From Coprinus comatus (lineage: Eukaryota > Basidiomycota > Agaricomycetes > Agaricales > Agaricaceae), in NCBI GenBank assembly GCA_034638255.1, contig JAWPGT010000013.1, positions 248,001 through 312,000 on the forward strand: a stretch of DNA of 64,000 nt, in the 5' to 3' direction. Both the position numbers and the translations under genes were made by a program. Positions 9,895-22,812 of the stretch are shown here, in pieces; the stretch's first letter is position 1; each line of letters starts with the position of its first letter. Under the pieces are notes generated by a model. That model saw nothing but the letters and a program-made list of their open reading frames with translations, was not told the DNA's origin and did not search any database.

Positions 9895-12425
9895 ATGCCT
9901 TCTTTATCTCTGATTATTGGCACTTTTATAGTGGGATTTATCCTACATAAAGTGATTAGTGCACTTAGAATCGTACATTCCATCGGGTATGTATCCGAAG
10001 AACTATATCCTCTGAGCTATTTTAATACATCTGTAGCTATCTTCCGGCACAATATTCTCTCTTCGGTTTCCGAACTATTTGGTTTTATGTCTTGCCACGC
10101 ATCAAGGGAATCAATCTGGGAAGAAACTTTGTATTCGAGCAAGGATATGAAAGTGAGTATAATTGACCGCAATACTCTTGATATAAGACATAACCTGTAC
10201 ATGACCAGTCTTTGAGCGTTCCGGTATAGATGCATATGTCAATGTGAGTGACCTACATGTGTGGAAAGTATTTTCGGCATTCGAGAACTAATGAACGAAA
10301 AACCCAGTTCACATTTTGGCCAAGGCTCAGCCATGTTGTGTACGTTGCTGACGCTGCAGCCATTAAAGTAAGTATTCCACAGGAAGGTTGCAGATGTAGT
10401 ATATACATCTAAAGGCTGACACTATTTTCAGGATCTTGGCACCACACGCAGGTTCCCCAAACCACTTAAATTATATGAACTTATCAATTTATATGGTCAT
10501 AACATTGTCGCTTCAGAAGGTGAATTATGGAAAAAGTATAGAAAGATATCTGCACCATCTTTCTCCGAAGTCAGTCTCTTTCCATACCCTCCCAGCACCT
10601 AGTTTCGATTATTCATATATGCGCAGAAAAACAATAAACTGGTTTGGGAAGAAACTCTTCGCGTTGTTGATGATCTTATGGATAATATGTGGGAGGACAA
10701 GGATGCAGTTGTAGATCATGGTGTTGATATCACATTACCAGTGAGTTTCAAGGTATTATAGTCATCTTCATCTATTAACATATGATTAGTTGGCCCTTCT
10801 GGTGATTGGCGCAGCTGGTGAGCAGATCTGTGTCCTGAGCATGTTTTGACAGATTCATCGTCCCCTTGTTTCCAGGGTTTGGACAGAGAATTAGTTGGGA
10901 AGAAGATGCAAATACGAAGCCTGATGACCACCAACTTACTTTCCGTGATGCTTTACACACCACCGCATCCAAATTAGTTATGAACTTGGTTATTCCCGAG
11001 TGGGTTATGTCGTTATTCCCTTCGTTGAGAAAGATTCGCTTGGCCAGGGAGGAATTGAGAGTAAGTGTAACAGTTATGTTATTATTATTTATACTTGTAT
11101 TAATTGTTATTTCAGAGCTACATGCGTGAAATGATTAGAGACCGACTAGCTTCTGAGGTGCAAGACAGACATGATTTGTTTAGCAGTCTCATCCACGCAA
11201 ATAAGGAAGAATTGGAAGGTATAACTCTTACAGAAGAAGAGCTGATGGGTAGGCAAACAATGTATTAAATGAAAGAGACTTACTGAGACGATTACAGGAA
11301 ATATTTTCGTCTTTTTGATTGCTGGTCATGAGGTACTCATCTTTTCCTTTTCCTTTTCCTTTTCCTAACATTATTAACGCGGGGGATGTTATAGACTACC
11401 GCACATACCCTTTCGTTCACCTTCGCATTACTGGCCTTGTACCCAGACATTCAAGAGAAATTGTACCAGCATATAAAGAGCGTCGTACCTGACGGCAGAC
11501 GACCTGTGAGTGACTTGTTGTATTCACATTATTCATTATCCACGAGCTTATGCTGCGGACATTTCCTCAGACATACGAGGATATGCCAAGTTTCACATAT
11601 GTCATGGCGTACGTGTGATTATTTCTGTGAACTGTGGAATGGATTTGCTCATAAAACGGAAATTTTTCCAGTGTTTACAATGAGTCACTCCGGATGTTTT
11701 CACCTGTAAGACTGCTGCTCAGTGACGTACATATGTTATCACAGAACTCATAGTCAACTTGAACCAGGTTTCTTCAGTCTCAAAGGTGGCCCCGGAAGAC
11801 ACCTCTATTATGGTCGGCAATTGTTTTAATGACGAACTGAAGAGGATTCCGTTACCTAAGGGTACACAGGTGGCGCTTAATGTTCCTGGGGTTCAGTATA
11901 ATCGTAAGTTTCATTCTCTTGTTATTTAAAAGATCTTATGATACATAGCGAGATATTGGGAGAATCCAAAGGAATTCATGCCCGAGAGATTCCTAGGAAA
12001 CTGGAATAAGGATGCATTGATTGCTTTCTCTGTTGGTTAGTGTTCATTCGTATAACCCCCGCAGAGTGGAGCATTGTAATCATATCGGTACCTTCTTTTT
12101 TTCTTTTAGGTCCACGGGCATGCCTTGGCAGGAAGTATGCCTCTTGATTGATTCCCGTTTCCCAGAACTATACTGAGCTGGTATCGCAGGTTTAACGAAA
12201 CAGAAGGCGTAGCTGCTCTTGCTTCTATCTTCGCAAGATACCGGGTTGAGATCAAGGAAGAACCCAAATTCAAGCACGAGACATTCCAAGAAAAAAGAGC
12301 ACGGATTTTGACAACCACACAGCTTTTGACAGTGTCGTGAGTGAAATTCCTTGAGCATGCTTTGATTACGCTCATCATTTTCTAGGCCTAAGAGGCTGCC
12401 GCTCGTCTTTCGCCGTCGTACATGA
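9895..12425 (+). CDS. Cytochrome P450 monooxygenase
   Basis: This is a heme-thiolate monooxygenase anchored to the endoplasmic reticulum. The N-terminus starts MPSLSLIIGTFIVGFIL, a single hydrophobic anchor. More than ten short introns with consistent phases assemble a full-length protein of about 540 residues. Landmarks include the C-helix LWKKYRK, the I-helix LIAGHETTAH, the K-helix ExxR as NESLRM, PERFLG, and the heme loop FSVGPRACLG with its cysteine ligand. The last exon, joined after LLTVS, gives PKRLPLVFRRRT and TGA at 12423-12425. The substrate cannot be predicted. A pyrimidine-rich hexamer repeat lies in one intron. The relic at 8685-8833 shows that a second copy once stood upstream. 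No oxidoreductase partner or terpene/polyketide synthase sits nearby to suggest a pathway. Confidence 0.9.
11339..11366 (+). repeat. TTTTCC hexanucleotide microsatellite in P450 intron
   Basis: About four to five tandem TTTTCC units lie in the intron that follows the GHE codons of the P450 I-helix. They also form a pyrimidine tract ahead of the 3' splice site. Confidence 0.8.
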
Positions 12426-12570
12426 GCTAAGGCCTATTGTATGATGCCTAGTTTATTGCAAGTTTATTGGATACAGCGGTTTACAGACGATGCATAACAT
12501 ATGATGTATTATATATGTAATCGAAATCTTGAACCTTGAAAAATATTCCCAGTAGATACGTTAACACCAA

Positions 12571-14024
12571 TCATGCCCAGCGTCCCGGGACTACAGGATG
12601 GGAAGCAGAAAGTCCTCCATCAACGGCGAAGTTCTGGCCATTGACGTAGCTGGAATCATCTGAGTAGTTCATATGAGTGGCAGTTTCCGGTGGAACAAAG
12701 GGAAGATTACCTGAGGCTAAAAATAGCGCCGCATTTGCAATTTCTGAAATCTAAGTAAGTCGACGAATGTTACATGATGCCAGCCAGTGTACCTTCAGCA
12801 ACGCCGAAACGTCCCAACGGGTTGAGTTGACCAATCTTTCCGGCGGAACCACGCTGGCGAGCATATTCAAAGGTGAAGCTGGTCATGCCTGTTTCAATAA
12901 GACCAGGACAAATTGTGTTTACTCGGATATCTGTTTTCTGTAGTTGATATGCTGAAGTCTTGGCCATCGAGTTGACACTGATATGATAAATCTCAAGTGG
13001 AATGTGAATGAGACATAGACTTACGCGGCTTTGCTTGCGCTATCTATTTATAACTGTGAGTCGAACCACTCGAGGTTAGACTATCATTTGCACTTACAAT
13101 CAATTGTTCCGGCACCGGAACGAATACCAGCGGCTAAAGAAAGTCATGAATATGTTGTTTTGAATTTAACAAGTTTCACTTACTAGATGCCGTAAGGATA
13201 ATACTACCACCACCAAACTCTTTGCCCACGGATGGGTTAGCTTCGTTCATTGCGAGGGAAGCATGTTTAATAGCGAGGAAGCAGCTAGGATGTCTTGAAT
13301 TGGAATGTACTATTACGGGGAATCGATATGATCACTTACGACAAAGCATTAACTCGCATGGTCTCCATGAATGTTTCTTTTGTAGTGTCATACAAAGCGT
13401 CTTTGGTGGCGATACCAGCCTATGAATCGGGTCAACACTCCAGTTTGGGGTGAGCTGGGAGTCATTACTAGCTCATACGTTTGCAAAGAATACATCGAGG
13501 CGGCCTTCCTCTTTTACAGCTTGTTCGCAGATGCCTTTAATAGCGGCTTCGTCTGCGGCGTCGGCTTGTTGTACAGTAACCTAGACTTTTGTTTAAGGTA
13601 TGCCAGAAACAATGTATGAGGCACGTACTTTTACATCGGGGTATTTCTTTTCAATGGTATCCTTAAGGTTGGGAAGGTTGGTGCCGTCATAATCTAGGAG
13701 GTAAAGATGTTTTGCCCCTAGAAAATGTCAGAACTCGTTTCAATGTCCTGTGAGATATGTGGAGTACCTTCATGGGCGAAGAGGATTGCTGAAGCACGGC
13801 TGGTGGGGGCTGGGTAAGTGGCCGAGAGGCAAGGGGCGGTTGAAGACATACCCGATACCTTTGAGCGAGCCGACGCCAGTGATGATGCATACTTTTCCCT
13901 TCAACTTTGTACCGCGGGGAGCATTGTCGAGATGGGACTGTATTTTCTGAATGCGAGCTACGGTGAGCTTGTAGGACTCTTCGAGAGACTTTGTTTGAGC
14001 GCTACGTGTCTTGTCGTAGGACAT
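12571..14024 (-). CDS. Short-chain dehydrogenase/reductase (SDR)
   Basis: This is an NAD(P)-dependent oxidoreductase of the classical SDR family; its substrate is unknown. On the minus strand the Rossmann glycine motif reads CIITGVGSLKGIGRA across an intron. LYLLDYDG and QQADAADEAA (cofactor region) and VFFANAGIA follow. Next come the catalytic Ser/Tyr/Lys segments SIILTAS and, split by an intron, YSASKAAVNSMAKTS. The end has VNTICPGLIETGM and YVNGQNFAVDGGLS before the stop at 12571-12573. An in-frame ATG 36 bases further upstream (14060) is an alternative start. I prefer 14024 (MSYDKTRS) as the more usual N-terminus. It converges with the P450 gene (145-base gap) and diverges from the P5B ATPase. 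Pairing with the P450 in a metabolic step is possible but unproven. Confidence 0.87.
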
Positions 14025-14205
14025 GGTACTCTGCGAAGTAGGTATTACCGGCAGTGGCATACCCCGGCCGGTTAATATTCAAGAATTTGATTGACAGTCA
14101 TTCACTTCCCGATTTGGAGCCAAATCGTCATTGCACTTACCCTTTAGCCGTTGCAAACTGTCGACCCTCACTTCTTCACACCACAATCCAGGGGACTCGT
14201 ACGAA
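14025..14205. promoter_or_regulatory. Divergent intergenic region, SDR / P5B ATPase
   Basis: This 181-base gap separates the SDR start codon from the ATPase start codon and must contain the leaders and promoters of both. No specific element was recognised. Confidence 0.45.
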
Positions 14206-17200
14206 ATGGCTCCAATTGCTGGCCAGTCGAAGCCTCAGGGCGTCCCATACGACTACACTGAAGGGGCCTCTGCTATCGATATCAACGAGGCTGTTGCGAA
14301 CAACAGACGTGCTCGTCGAGATTCTCAATTTAGCGCGTATTATGATGAAGAGGAGGGTACAATGTTCTCCGGACCAGGGCACTCAGTCAACCCCAGCAGT
14401 GTGTCTCGTATGTTGCACCTCGAGCTTGGCAGGAGGAGTAGTGATGATTGGTCAAGAAGGTCACGGAGATTGTCGCACGATTCTAGCTCACCTCAACACA
14501 GACGTAGCAGAAGACTAAGTGAAAGCAGTCAGGTATCACAGCAGTCTATTGAAGGGGAGGATGTCCGAGGAGAAGTCGACGAGAACGAGCTTATCAACGA
14601 CGACCAACTGAGCGGGCGTAGCAGGAGACGCCCCAAAGAAACCTCTCCCCGTCACTCGGTGTTCGAGAACATAGCTCATCTATTTGGCCGGACAACCAGT
14701 GACCAACCCACACCTCGTCGATTATCCATCTCACAGAGGTCCTCAACTAGTCGAGTATCGAGAGGCAGCCGTCGTAGCCGTCAATCAAGTGGGTCAGATT
14801 ATGCATTGGATAGTGATGAAGAGGAACGGTGGGGATATTCCTCTGCTGAGGAAGGCTCCGAGGAGGAAGGGGAAGAGGAGGATGACTCACTGCAAATCAA
14901 GGGCAACGATTCAGCTTCAATTACAGCGAGCATGGCATATGACTCCGATCCCCCAAGCCCTTCAAAAGTAGCAAATAACCTCCCCCTCCTCGGCATGGAT
15001 TTTATTTTTGATAATGAAGCACGAATTGACATGCCTGTCTCGTTTCCCTTGGACACTCCTCCATCCGGGCCTCCCAGCAGGCAGGCTATTTATATCGCAG
15101 ACGAAGATAGCAACATTCGGTTTATCGGATATGAGATCGTTACGTGGCGTGCACGGTTGTGGAATTTGGGCTGTATATTAACTCTTGGAGCCTTGGCTCT
15201 ACTTGGGAATTGGTTTCCCCACTTGTGGTTACGCTGGGTGGCTAGGGAAAAGGCGTTCATCGACTCGCGTAAGGGTTTTGTTGTGGTAGAGGTGCGCTTC
15301 TTAGGTTACGTTTACAGTAATGAACCCTAACGCAAGGTAAGACCGCTTTTAGAACAGTCACAATATTACCCATTCGTGTCTTGGATTATCGATACCATTT
15401 ATCTACCGTTTTCCCTTCAACAGTATCTATCGACCAATGTACCGAAATGTACAAATCGAGTTTGGAGCTGAAACTTGGAGAACATCTGGACTCTCAGGAT
15501 AACCTCCTTAAGCTCCTCGTAGTGGATTATCGTTATACGCGATTTGCATTGGACCCGAGAACAGGTCTTTTTAACATGATCAAGTGGGTTCATCCTACAT
15601 TTCCTTGATTGATCTCTAACGACGTTTAAATTAGAGAATGGAGGGATCCATCAGCGATGAACATAGCTTCAATACAAAATGGATTAACAGAACCTGCAAG
15701 AGATCAGCGTGCTCTTCTATTTGGTAAGAACGAAGTTGACATTGAAGCCAAGTCAATACCTACGTTGTTAGTTGAAGAGGTAAAAAAAAAAAAACTCCTT
15801 GAGCTTTCACTTGCCAGCTTCTAACCTCTAGTAGGTCATACATCCGTTCTATGTTTTCCAAATTGCGAGTGTTGTCTTGTGGTCACTGGATGATTATTAC
15901 TATTATGCCTTTTGTATTGCTCTCATATCGGTCGCTAGCATCATATCTACACTCGTGGAAACTCGTAAGGTTGGTTTTCATCTCTTTCAGCAAATACGTT
16001 CTCACTCACTCAATGCCATTCTAGACAGTTACCCGTATGCGTGAGATGTCTCGCTATGTTTGTAAAATGATGGTTCTTCGAGATGGCATCTGTGCGTATT
16101 CACATCTTAGGACTCAAATCGGAACTCAAACCGTCATCACAAAATCATAGGGCTTGAACGCGACTCCATGGACCTAGCGATTGGGGACATTGTTAACCTA
16201 TCTGACTCCCACTTTACCACGATACCAGCAGATCTCTTTCTTCTCGTTGGTGACGCCATAGTGAATGAGAGTATGCTTACCGGAGAGAGTGTTCCAGTTA
16301 GTAAAATTCCCATGAAAGATGATGACCTTACAAAATGGAAGGACGAAAGGTTAGAGAATGCAAAGTGCTTTTTGTACGGAGGAACAAGGATTGTTAGAGT
16401 CAGAGGGACAATGGCTCAGGATGGCACTGGAAAACCTGCAACGGCCCTTGTTGCTCGAACGGGTGAGCACAGTTTCTTTGAATATTGACAGAAGTTTATA
16501 AGGACCGTCATTAGGATTTAATACCACCAAAGGAGCCCTTATAAGGTCTATGTTATTCCCCAAACCAATTGGTTTCAAGTTTTATAGGGATTCTGTTCGC
16601 TTCATTGGTGTTCTGGCATGTATTGCTGGATTAGGTTTCTGTTTCAGTGCCGTCCAGTTTGTCCGACTTGGGGTAAGTCTCAGTTAGGTTCACATTGTAT
16701 TACGTATCGAAAGATTTACTTACTTCAGGTCCCCTGGCATACTATTGTCATCCGAGCATTGGATTTGATTACCGTTGTCGTTCCACCTGCTTTACCAGCT
16801 ACTTTATCCATCGGAACTAGCTTTGCTATTACTCGTCTTCGTAAACAAGGAATTTACTGCATAGCCCCCAGTAGGGTCAATGTAGCCGGGAAAATCAACG
16901 TCTGTTGTTTCGACAAGACAGGTACTCTGACGGAGGACGGTCTGGACATACTCGGTGTACGTGGTATTGAACGAAATCGTCATCAGTTCGGAGAATTACT
17001 GGAAGACGTGCACGATCTGCCTCTTGGAAAAAGCAAAGCTTCATTCTTACATGCCCTTGCGACATGTCATTCTTTGAAGATGGTTAACCAAGAGATCATT
17101 GGTGATCCATTGGACGTCAAAATGTTCGGCTTTACGGAATGGACGTTGGAGGAAGGAAGAGTTGCGGGTACCGGAAACATCAAATCAAAAGGCACAGTCA

Positions 17201-19490
17201 TTGAGCAGACAGCACTGGTACAGACCGTAGTTCGACCGCCTGGTTCAGCACAGTTTAAACTGGAAGATGCCTTGAAGGCCGGAGCTAAACATGCGCATTT
17301 CCTTGAATTGGGTGTTATACGAACATTTGAGTTTGTGTCATCTTTGAGGCGGATGAGTGTCATTGTCAAACGGTTGAAGAGTTCCAGTATGGAGATCTAT
17401 GTCAAGGGTGCACCAGAAGTCATGGCTGATATTTGTGAAGTGGATTCATGTGAGTTCTTACATAAAAATCCTGTCAGGAGTGGTGTTTAACGGCGATATA
17501 GTCCCCCAGGATTATGATGATCTTTTGTCGTATTACACAAAACGCGGTTACCGCGTGATTGCGATGGCAGGAAAAAGCATTGAGGGATTATCTTGGCTAA
17601 AAGCGCAACGAATGAAGAGGTACCTACACTCCATTTCTCTAACTAAATCCTGTCCTCATTTGTGTTGTGTATTTTCCAGGGAGCAAGCAGAGTCTGGCCT
17701 TCGATTCCTTGGTTTGATTATATTTGAGAATAGGCTCAAGCCTGGGACAACACCCGCTATTCAAACGCTGAGAGCTGCGCACCTCGCGTGTCGAATGATT
17801 ACTGGTGACAACCCATTGACTGCGGTCAGTGTTGCCCGAGAATGTTCACTGATAAACCAAGCTGCGCATGTGTTTGCTCCGAGATTTATTCGAGGTCAGC
17901 ACACCTAACGCCTCTCCCGATGCATGCAAAATTGATCATATTCAGGTAATGCCTCAATACCTGAGTCACGGTTGGCATGGGCTTGTATGGAGGATCCACT
18001 ATGGAACTTGGACTCGTACAGTCTAAAGCCGCTCCCTCCTCCTCCTCATCACACGGTTGATTCAGATGAAATAAATTATCAAGACTATTCCTTAGTCGTG
18101 ACTGGAGATGTGTTCCGATGGATGATGAACTATGCACCGTTGGAGACGTTGCAACGTGTGAGTTGTAATCATTTATGATTCGCTAATATATTCTAATGAT
18201 CATTTACTATAGATGCTAGTAAAAACACAAATATTCGCCCGAATGTCACCAGACGAAAAGAACGAAGTGGTTGAAAGATTGCAATCGCTTGGTTATACAG
18301 TACTAATGTGCGGTGATGGTGCCAATGACTGCGCGGCTTGAAAGCTGCCGATGTTGGTATCTCACTATCAGAAGCCGAAGCTAGCGTGGCTGCACCCTTT
18401 ACGACGACTACTCCAGACGTTGAATGTGTGGTTGAAGTCATTAAAGAAGGCCGTGCAGCTCTTGTAACTAGCTTCAGTTGCTTCAAATATATGTATGTCT
18501 AACTAAATGTCTTGGCACTCTGACGCTAAAATCTTTACAGGGCTTTGTATTCAATGATCCAGTTTACCTCGGTGACGCTATTGTATTCCTTTGCTTCCTC
18601 TCTTGGTGATTTCCAAGTGAGTATATCAAATTTCATGTGGAGATCACTTTCCTAATGACGTATTCAATCATAGTTTCTATATATTGATCTATTCATTATT
18701 ATTCCTATCGCTGTTACCAGTATGTTGGATCGATCACATAACCCTAATATAGAATCGCTCTGACCTTATTTTTAGTGGGTCGTACATTACCATACCCTCG
18801 CATCTATCCCAAAGGTCCTACAGCAAGCCTGGTCTCAAAAAAAGTCTTAGCAAGTATCATCGGACAAATCATCATCACAAGCGGATTCCAACTCTGGAGC
18901 TATTTCTGGGTGAGAGCCCAACCATGGTGATTATCTCATTTATCCCTTGGGTTGATGATGTATGATGCTAATTTTTACATTCAGGTATGAAGCGCCATCA
19001 GGACAAGATCCCATAGACGATAATAAACTTGAATCCACGAACTATGAAAACACTGTACTATTCTTGGTCTCCTGTTTCCAGTATATCCTTGTGGCGGCAG
19101 TATTCAGCATTGGACCACCATATCGTAAATCCATGTGGACAAATTGTGCGTGATGAACGACCACATCAGTGATGGAATCCTGATATAGTTTTACAAACAG
19201 CCTGGTTGATGTTCTCCATGGTTGTGCTCTCGGCCTTCAATGTACTGGTGCTACTAGCACCTCCAACAGCTATTCAAGGCTTGCTAACACTCATGACACT
19301 ACCGTTGGCAGCAAGAATGACTCTCTTGTTTGTATCTGTCGGAAACATTGTTGTTTCACTTGCGTTTGAGCGGTGGGGTGCCCAGACTGTCAGTCGTTTG
19401 ATTGGGGCATTGATGCGGTGTTCGCGTCGTGATCAACGGCGGATACGCGAGGGTAAGGTTTACAAGTCAGTTGAGGGTGGAATGCGATAG
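14206..19490 (+). CDS. P5B-type transport ATPase (Ypk9/ATP13A2-like), frameshifted
   Basis: This large P-type ATPase belongs to the vacuolar/lysosomal P5B group (yeast Ypk9, human ATP13A2), which exports polyamines from that compartment. A long disordered N-terminus (first 270 or so residues) is rich in Ser, Arg and acidic runs. Diagnostic motifs are [11 protein letters not shown] in the membrane core (the PPALP form marks P5B), LTGES in the actuator, [12 protein letters not shown] at the phosphorylation site, KGAPE in the nucleotide-binding domain, TGDNPLTA, and GDGAND at the hinge. The C-terminal membrane segments run to 19490. Directly after GDGANDCAA an in-frame TGA (18339-18341) appears. 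The expected continuation [14 protein letters not shown] is one frame off, which implies one missing base. This is either an assembly error or a disabled allele. Confidence 0.88.
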
Positions 19491-19931
19491 ATACTTTGTT
19501 CCAGTTCCGGTCAAATAGATAGTTCTGGACCGGTCTAGTATATGAATTTTCGAAGATCTGGTTGTTGAGTGGATGGCAGTTTCTTGTTGTCTGTTGTTGT
19601 CAGGCAGCGTTTGGGTATGTTTTGTTGTTTGACGGAGCCCAAGAGGGGAATTCTGCGGTGATTGATACCGGCAGAGTGCCGTAGGGTCGCAACGCAACGA
19701 CCAGCGTGATTGATACACTAGTGACACTCTACCACTTGAGTCTCCTCTTCCTCCACCCCTTCTTCGCCCTTTTCGCCCTTCTAATTTTTTTTTTTTGTCT
19801 TTCGACGACTCCGCCCCGAGGGCACTTCCAATCTTTTATTTTTCTTCGCTACACTCTTGAGAAACCGCAGGAACCGGGCTCATCGTCTTTCCAAACATCA
19901 AGTAAATACTCACACAACTCCAATTTTCGCC
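19491..19931. promoter_or_regulatory. Intergenic promoter region with pyrimidine-rich tract
   Basis: This spacer leads into the Ser/Thr-rich protein gene. The plus strand from about 19730 to 19860 is strongly C/T-rich and includes a long T run near 19785. Such tracts are common just upstream of well-expressed fungal genes. No coding frame is supported. Confidence 0.45.
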
Positions 19932-21123
19932 ATGTTATACCTTCAGCGCGCTACACATATTACTCTCATTGCTGCACTTTGCTCTCTCCTGTTCAATACC
20001 CAAGCGCTTGCTATTCCCCTGCAAATTCGTCAAGATAATGGGCCTAGTACATTGACTACAACAAATACCCAAATGACGTACGTTTTCAAATTGCTGATCT
20101 TAATTCGTCATTAATCTTCAGCGTCTAGTCCTGCCGGCCCAATGACGGAGACTTGCACAGTTGTACTTACCCCTATTACGGATAACAACGGGAATCCAGC
20201 AGTGGAGGAAGTTAGGGTATGTACGCTCAGATTGGAACCGACTATCGCTTCCGCTGCATCCAGTGCCTCTTCGACTTCTGCTGCTTCAACAACCCAGTCT
20301 TCTTCCAGCACATCATCTTCAATTAGCCCAAGTGCCGGCAATTCATTGCCAAGTTCGACTATTACTGCAGCCTCTTCTGTTTCAAGCGGGGCATCCGTCT
20401 CCGTCGCCTCTGTACCAAACGGAGCGTCTGTCTCTACCACTTCCAGTGGAAGCGTATCATCCGCTGCAGTAACTACGTCAGTTTCATCCGTCTCGAGACC
20501 GGTTTCTTCAAATGTAAGATGCACCGGTTTTCACCATGGCCTTTTACTGACCATTTATGTAAAGGGTATCTCCAGCGTTACAGTTTCTGTATCAAGTACT
20601 ACCAGCCCAGCTTCCTCCTCAATTACCAACCCAGCTTCAAGTAGCACAACCTCCAGCACCGTTTCCACCACATCCGTGAACACGAATAATCCGGGCACAG
20701 GAACTACCCAAGGTGTAACTGCTCCTAATGATACTAGACCAACCACCAGCAACGTTCCTTCGACCACTTCCACTGATGTCAATGGAAGTGCTGCTGCCGC
20801 GGAGACTTCAGATGCAGGATTTAGTATGCCAGGAAAGAAACTGTCTGTCCTACCTATTGGTCTAGGTGTATTTGCGGGTATATCTGTAATCGCTTTGATT
20901 GTTGTTGGTCTTGTTACATATGAACGTACCAAGTACCGCAAGGTAAGAGAATGCGTAACCAAGGAGTTTGAAACGGAGGACTGACCCGTGTACAGGCATT
21001 CCGACAGCAAAAACTCGCCGAATCAGGTGCTTCTATGGGCTATGGTGGTATGGCGTAAGTATTGTTTCTTTATCTAGTGACTGACTGATACTGATACTGA
21101 AATATGCGTTTTCTAGGCGGTAA
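19932..21123 (+). CDS. Ser/Thr-rich single-pass membrane surface protein
   Basis: This is a predicted type I cell-surface protein. The start MLYLQRATHITLIAALCSLL is a clear signal peptide, followed by a short globular stretch with two cysteines (ETCTVVLTP, VRVCTLRL). Then come about 180 residues that are almost entirely Ser, Thr, Ala and Val, a probable O-glycosylated stalk. Near the C-terminus LPIGLGVFAGISVIALIVVG is a transmembrane helix, followed by a basic stop-transfer ERTKYRK and a short tail ending MGYGGMAR. An intron between 20079 and 20126 uses the TAG acceptor that avoids an in-frame stop. The last codons come from a tiny final exon ending at 21123. The layout resembles wall-stress sensors of the Mid2/Wsc type, but I see no WSC domain. 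Confidence 0.78.
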
Positions 21124-21362
21124 ATGTAGATAGATTTCGATGTTATTGTTCTTTCAGCGGGTCTGCTTTCTATCGTTTTTAGGGATTGTTGTTCATTCAG
21201 TTATCATATACTTATCGATGTTTTTTGAGACAAGTTTTGTAGTTATCAATGTACGAGCGATGTAGCTTGCACAAACAGTCGCCATGGCATTAAATAATTC
21301 CCAAGCGTGATCAAGGCTTGATAACTGTGGTCATATTCAGTATATCAGCCTTCTTAGTGAAC

Positions 21363-22812
21363 ATGAGCGGTCAAGTAACAGAACAGTTGTGCGAAGTGGA
21401 CGCATTGACTATCACATTCCTGGTAGACAACTGCATTGAATGGTGCGTTCATAATTCAGTGATCTACATTGCTTCGCCATGTTTACATAGTATTCGGTGC
21501 GATTCTACGAAGGATGTCGACGCTTCCACCTGGGTTTACACATGAACTTCCCCAGCACTTGAGTCTAGAGCCGGAAGCAGATAGTGTTTTAGGTGTCCCT
21601 GTGCTAAATTTCGATAACTTCTGTTGTGGTAAGCAACTTCCAAACATTTCTGGTCAAGACAGGGGCAGATCATACATATCTTACAGGTGCTCATGGGTTT
21701 TCTGCCCTCATTGTGAGTCCATAAACCTCCAGCTCTAAATATATGCGCCAATAGATGGGGCTAGGAAACTCAAGTAAATCATAAAGATAAGACAGAATCT
21801 TTTTTGACCTTATTCGACACCGGTCCTGACTCTTCATCCCTCATTCGGAACGTAAGAGGAATGCAAGTGCCAATAGAAAAGATATCACGGGTAATACTAT
21901 CACACTGGCATAGTGATCACAGTGGTGGCCTACTCTCGTTCTTGAATTTAAGGAAGGAGATTGTTGAAGAATCTAATATCCAAGTGGAAGGCTGCATAAT
22001 AGATCTTCATCCAGATCGTCCGATAGCACGAGGTATTGCACCACGCCCGACTTATGAAAAGGTTATATGTGCTTTGCAACGTGATCCTACTTTTGAGGAA
22101 ATTGAAAAGGCTGGAGGTATTGTAGATACACACGCAGAAGGACATACAGTTGCTGGAGGTTCGGTATGGGTTAGTGGGGAGATACCTCGGATTACTGCTT
22201 GGGAAGGAGGCATCCCAGGCGGTAAAAGATGGGTTGAGAATAAAAGAGAACTGGGAGAGTGGACGAGCGAGCCAGTATATGACCCCGCTGCTGTTTTAGA
22301 AGTGTGATTGCTAATTCCTTAATACAGCACATCATGGACGAACGCTATGCAGCCATAGACGTTAGAGGAAAAGGCTTGGTCATATTTAGCGCGTATGTGA
22401 ACTGGATAAAGTGTACACCTTGAATTCATGGTTTCCTAGGTGTTCTCATGCAGGTATCGTCAACGTCGTTAAAGACGCTTCACAAAGGTTCCAAAAATCT
22501 ATTTATATGGTCAGGATTGGTCCAATCCCTTCATGGTTGAGAATACACTGACCGCGGTCCTAGATTATCGGTGGACTCCACCTAGCAGGTTCTGAGTTTG
22601 CCGATCGCATACCATTGACCGTCGATTATTTATCAAACGAGTTGCGTCCAGCTCCAGTATATGTACTCCCTATGCATTGTTCCGGATTTCAGGCTAAGGT
22701 GGCCTTAGAGGATGCGTTTGGAGAGGGTTGTGTTCCTGCAGGGGTCGGCTTGAAAGTTAGCATTGTTGGAGATGAGGAGGGAGAGCAGTTTGTTTCGTCG
22801 GGTCGTACATAG
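21363..22812 (+). CDS. Metallo-beta-lactamase-fold protein (DHPS-related)
   Basis: This is a metal-dependent hydrolase-fold protein of the branch annotated in archaea as dihydropterin/aminobenzene-phosphate synthase-related. The sequence shows ITFLVDNCIEW, then across introns LTLFDTGPDSS, the metal-binding HxHxDH as LSHWHSDHSGGL, and a later CSHAGIVNVV (the second metal-site His, near 22450). The end reads VLPMHCSGFQAKVALEDAF. Starts at 21318 and 21363 are both in frame. I use 21363 (MSGQVTEQ), since the longer form adds only a short hydrophobic lead. All metal ligands I can check are present, so the protein is probably active. The substrate is unknown. Confidence 0.8.

Noticed and set aside
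9895..14205. P450 plus SDR as a secondary-metabolite cluster
   Set aside because: No synthase, transporter or regulator is adjacent, and neighbours are housekeeping genes; two oxidoreductases alone are not enough.
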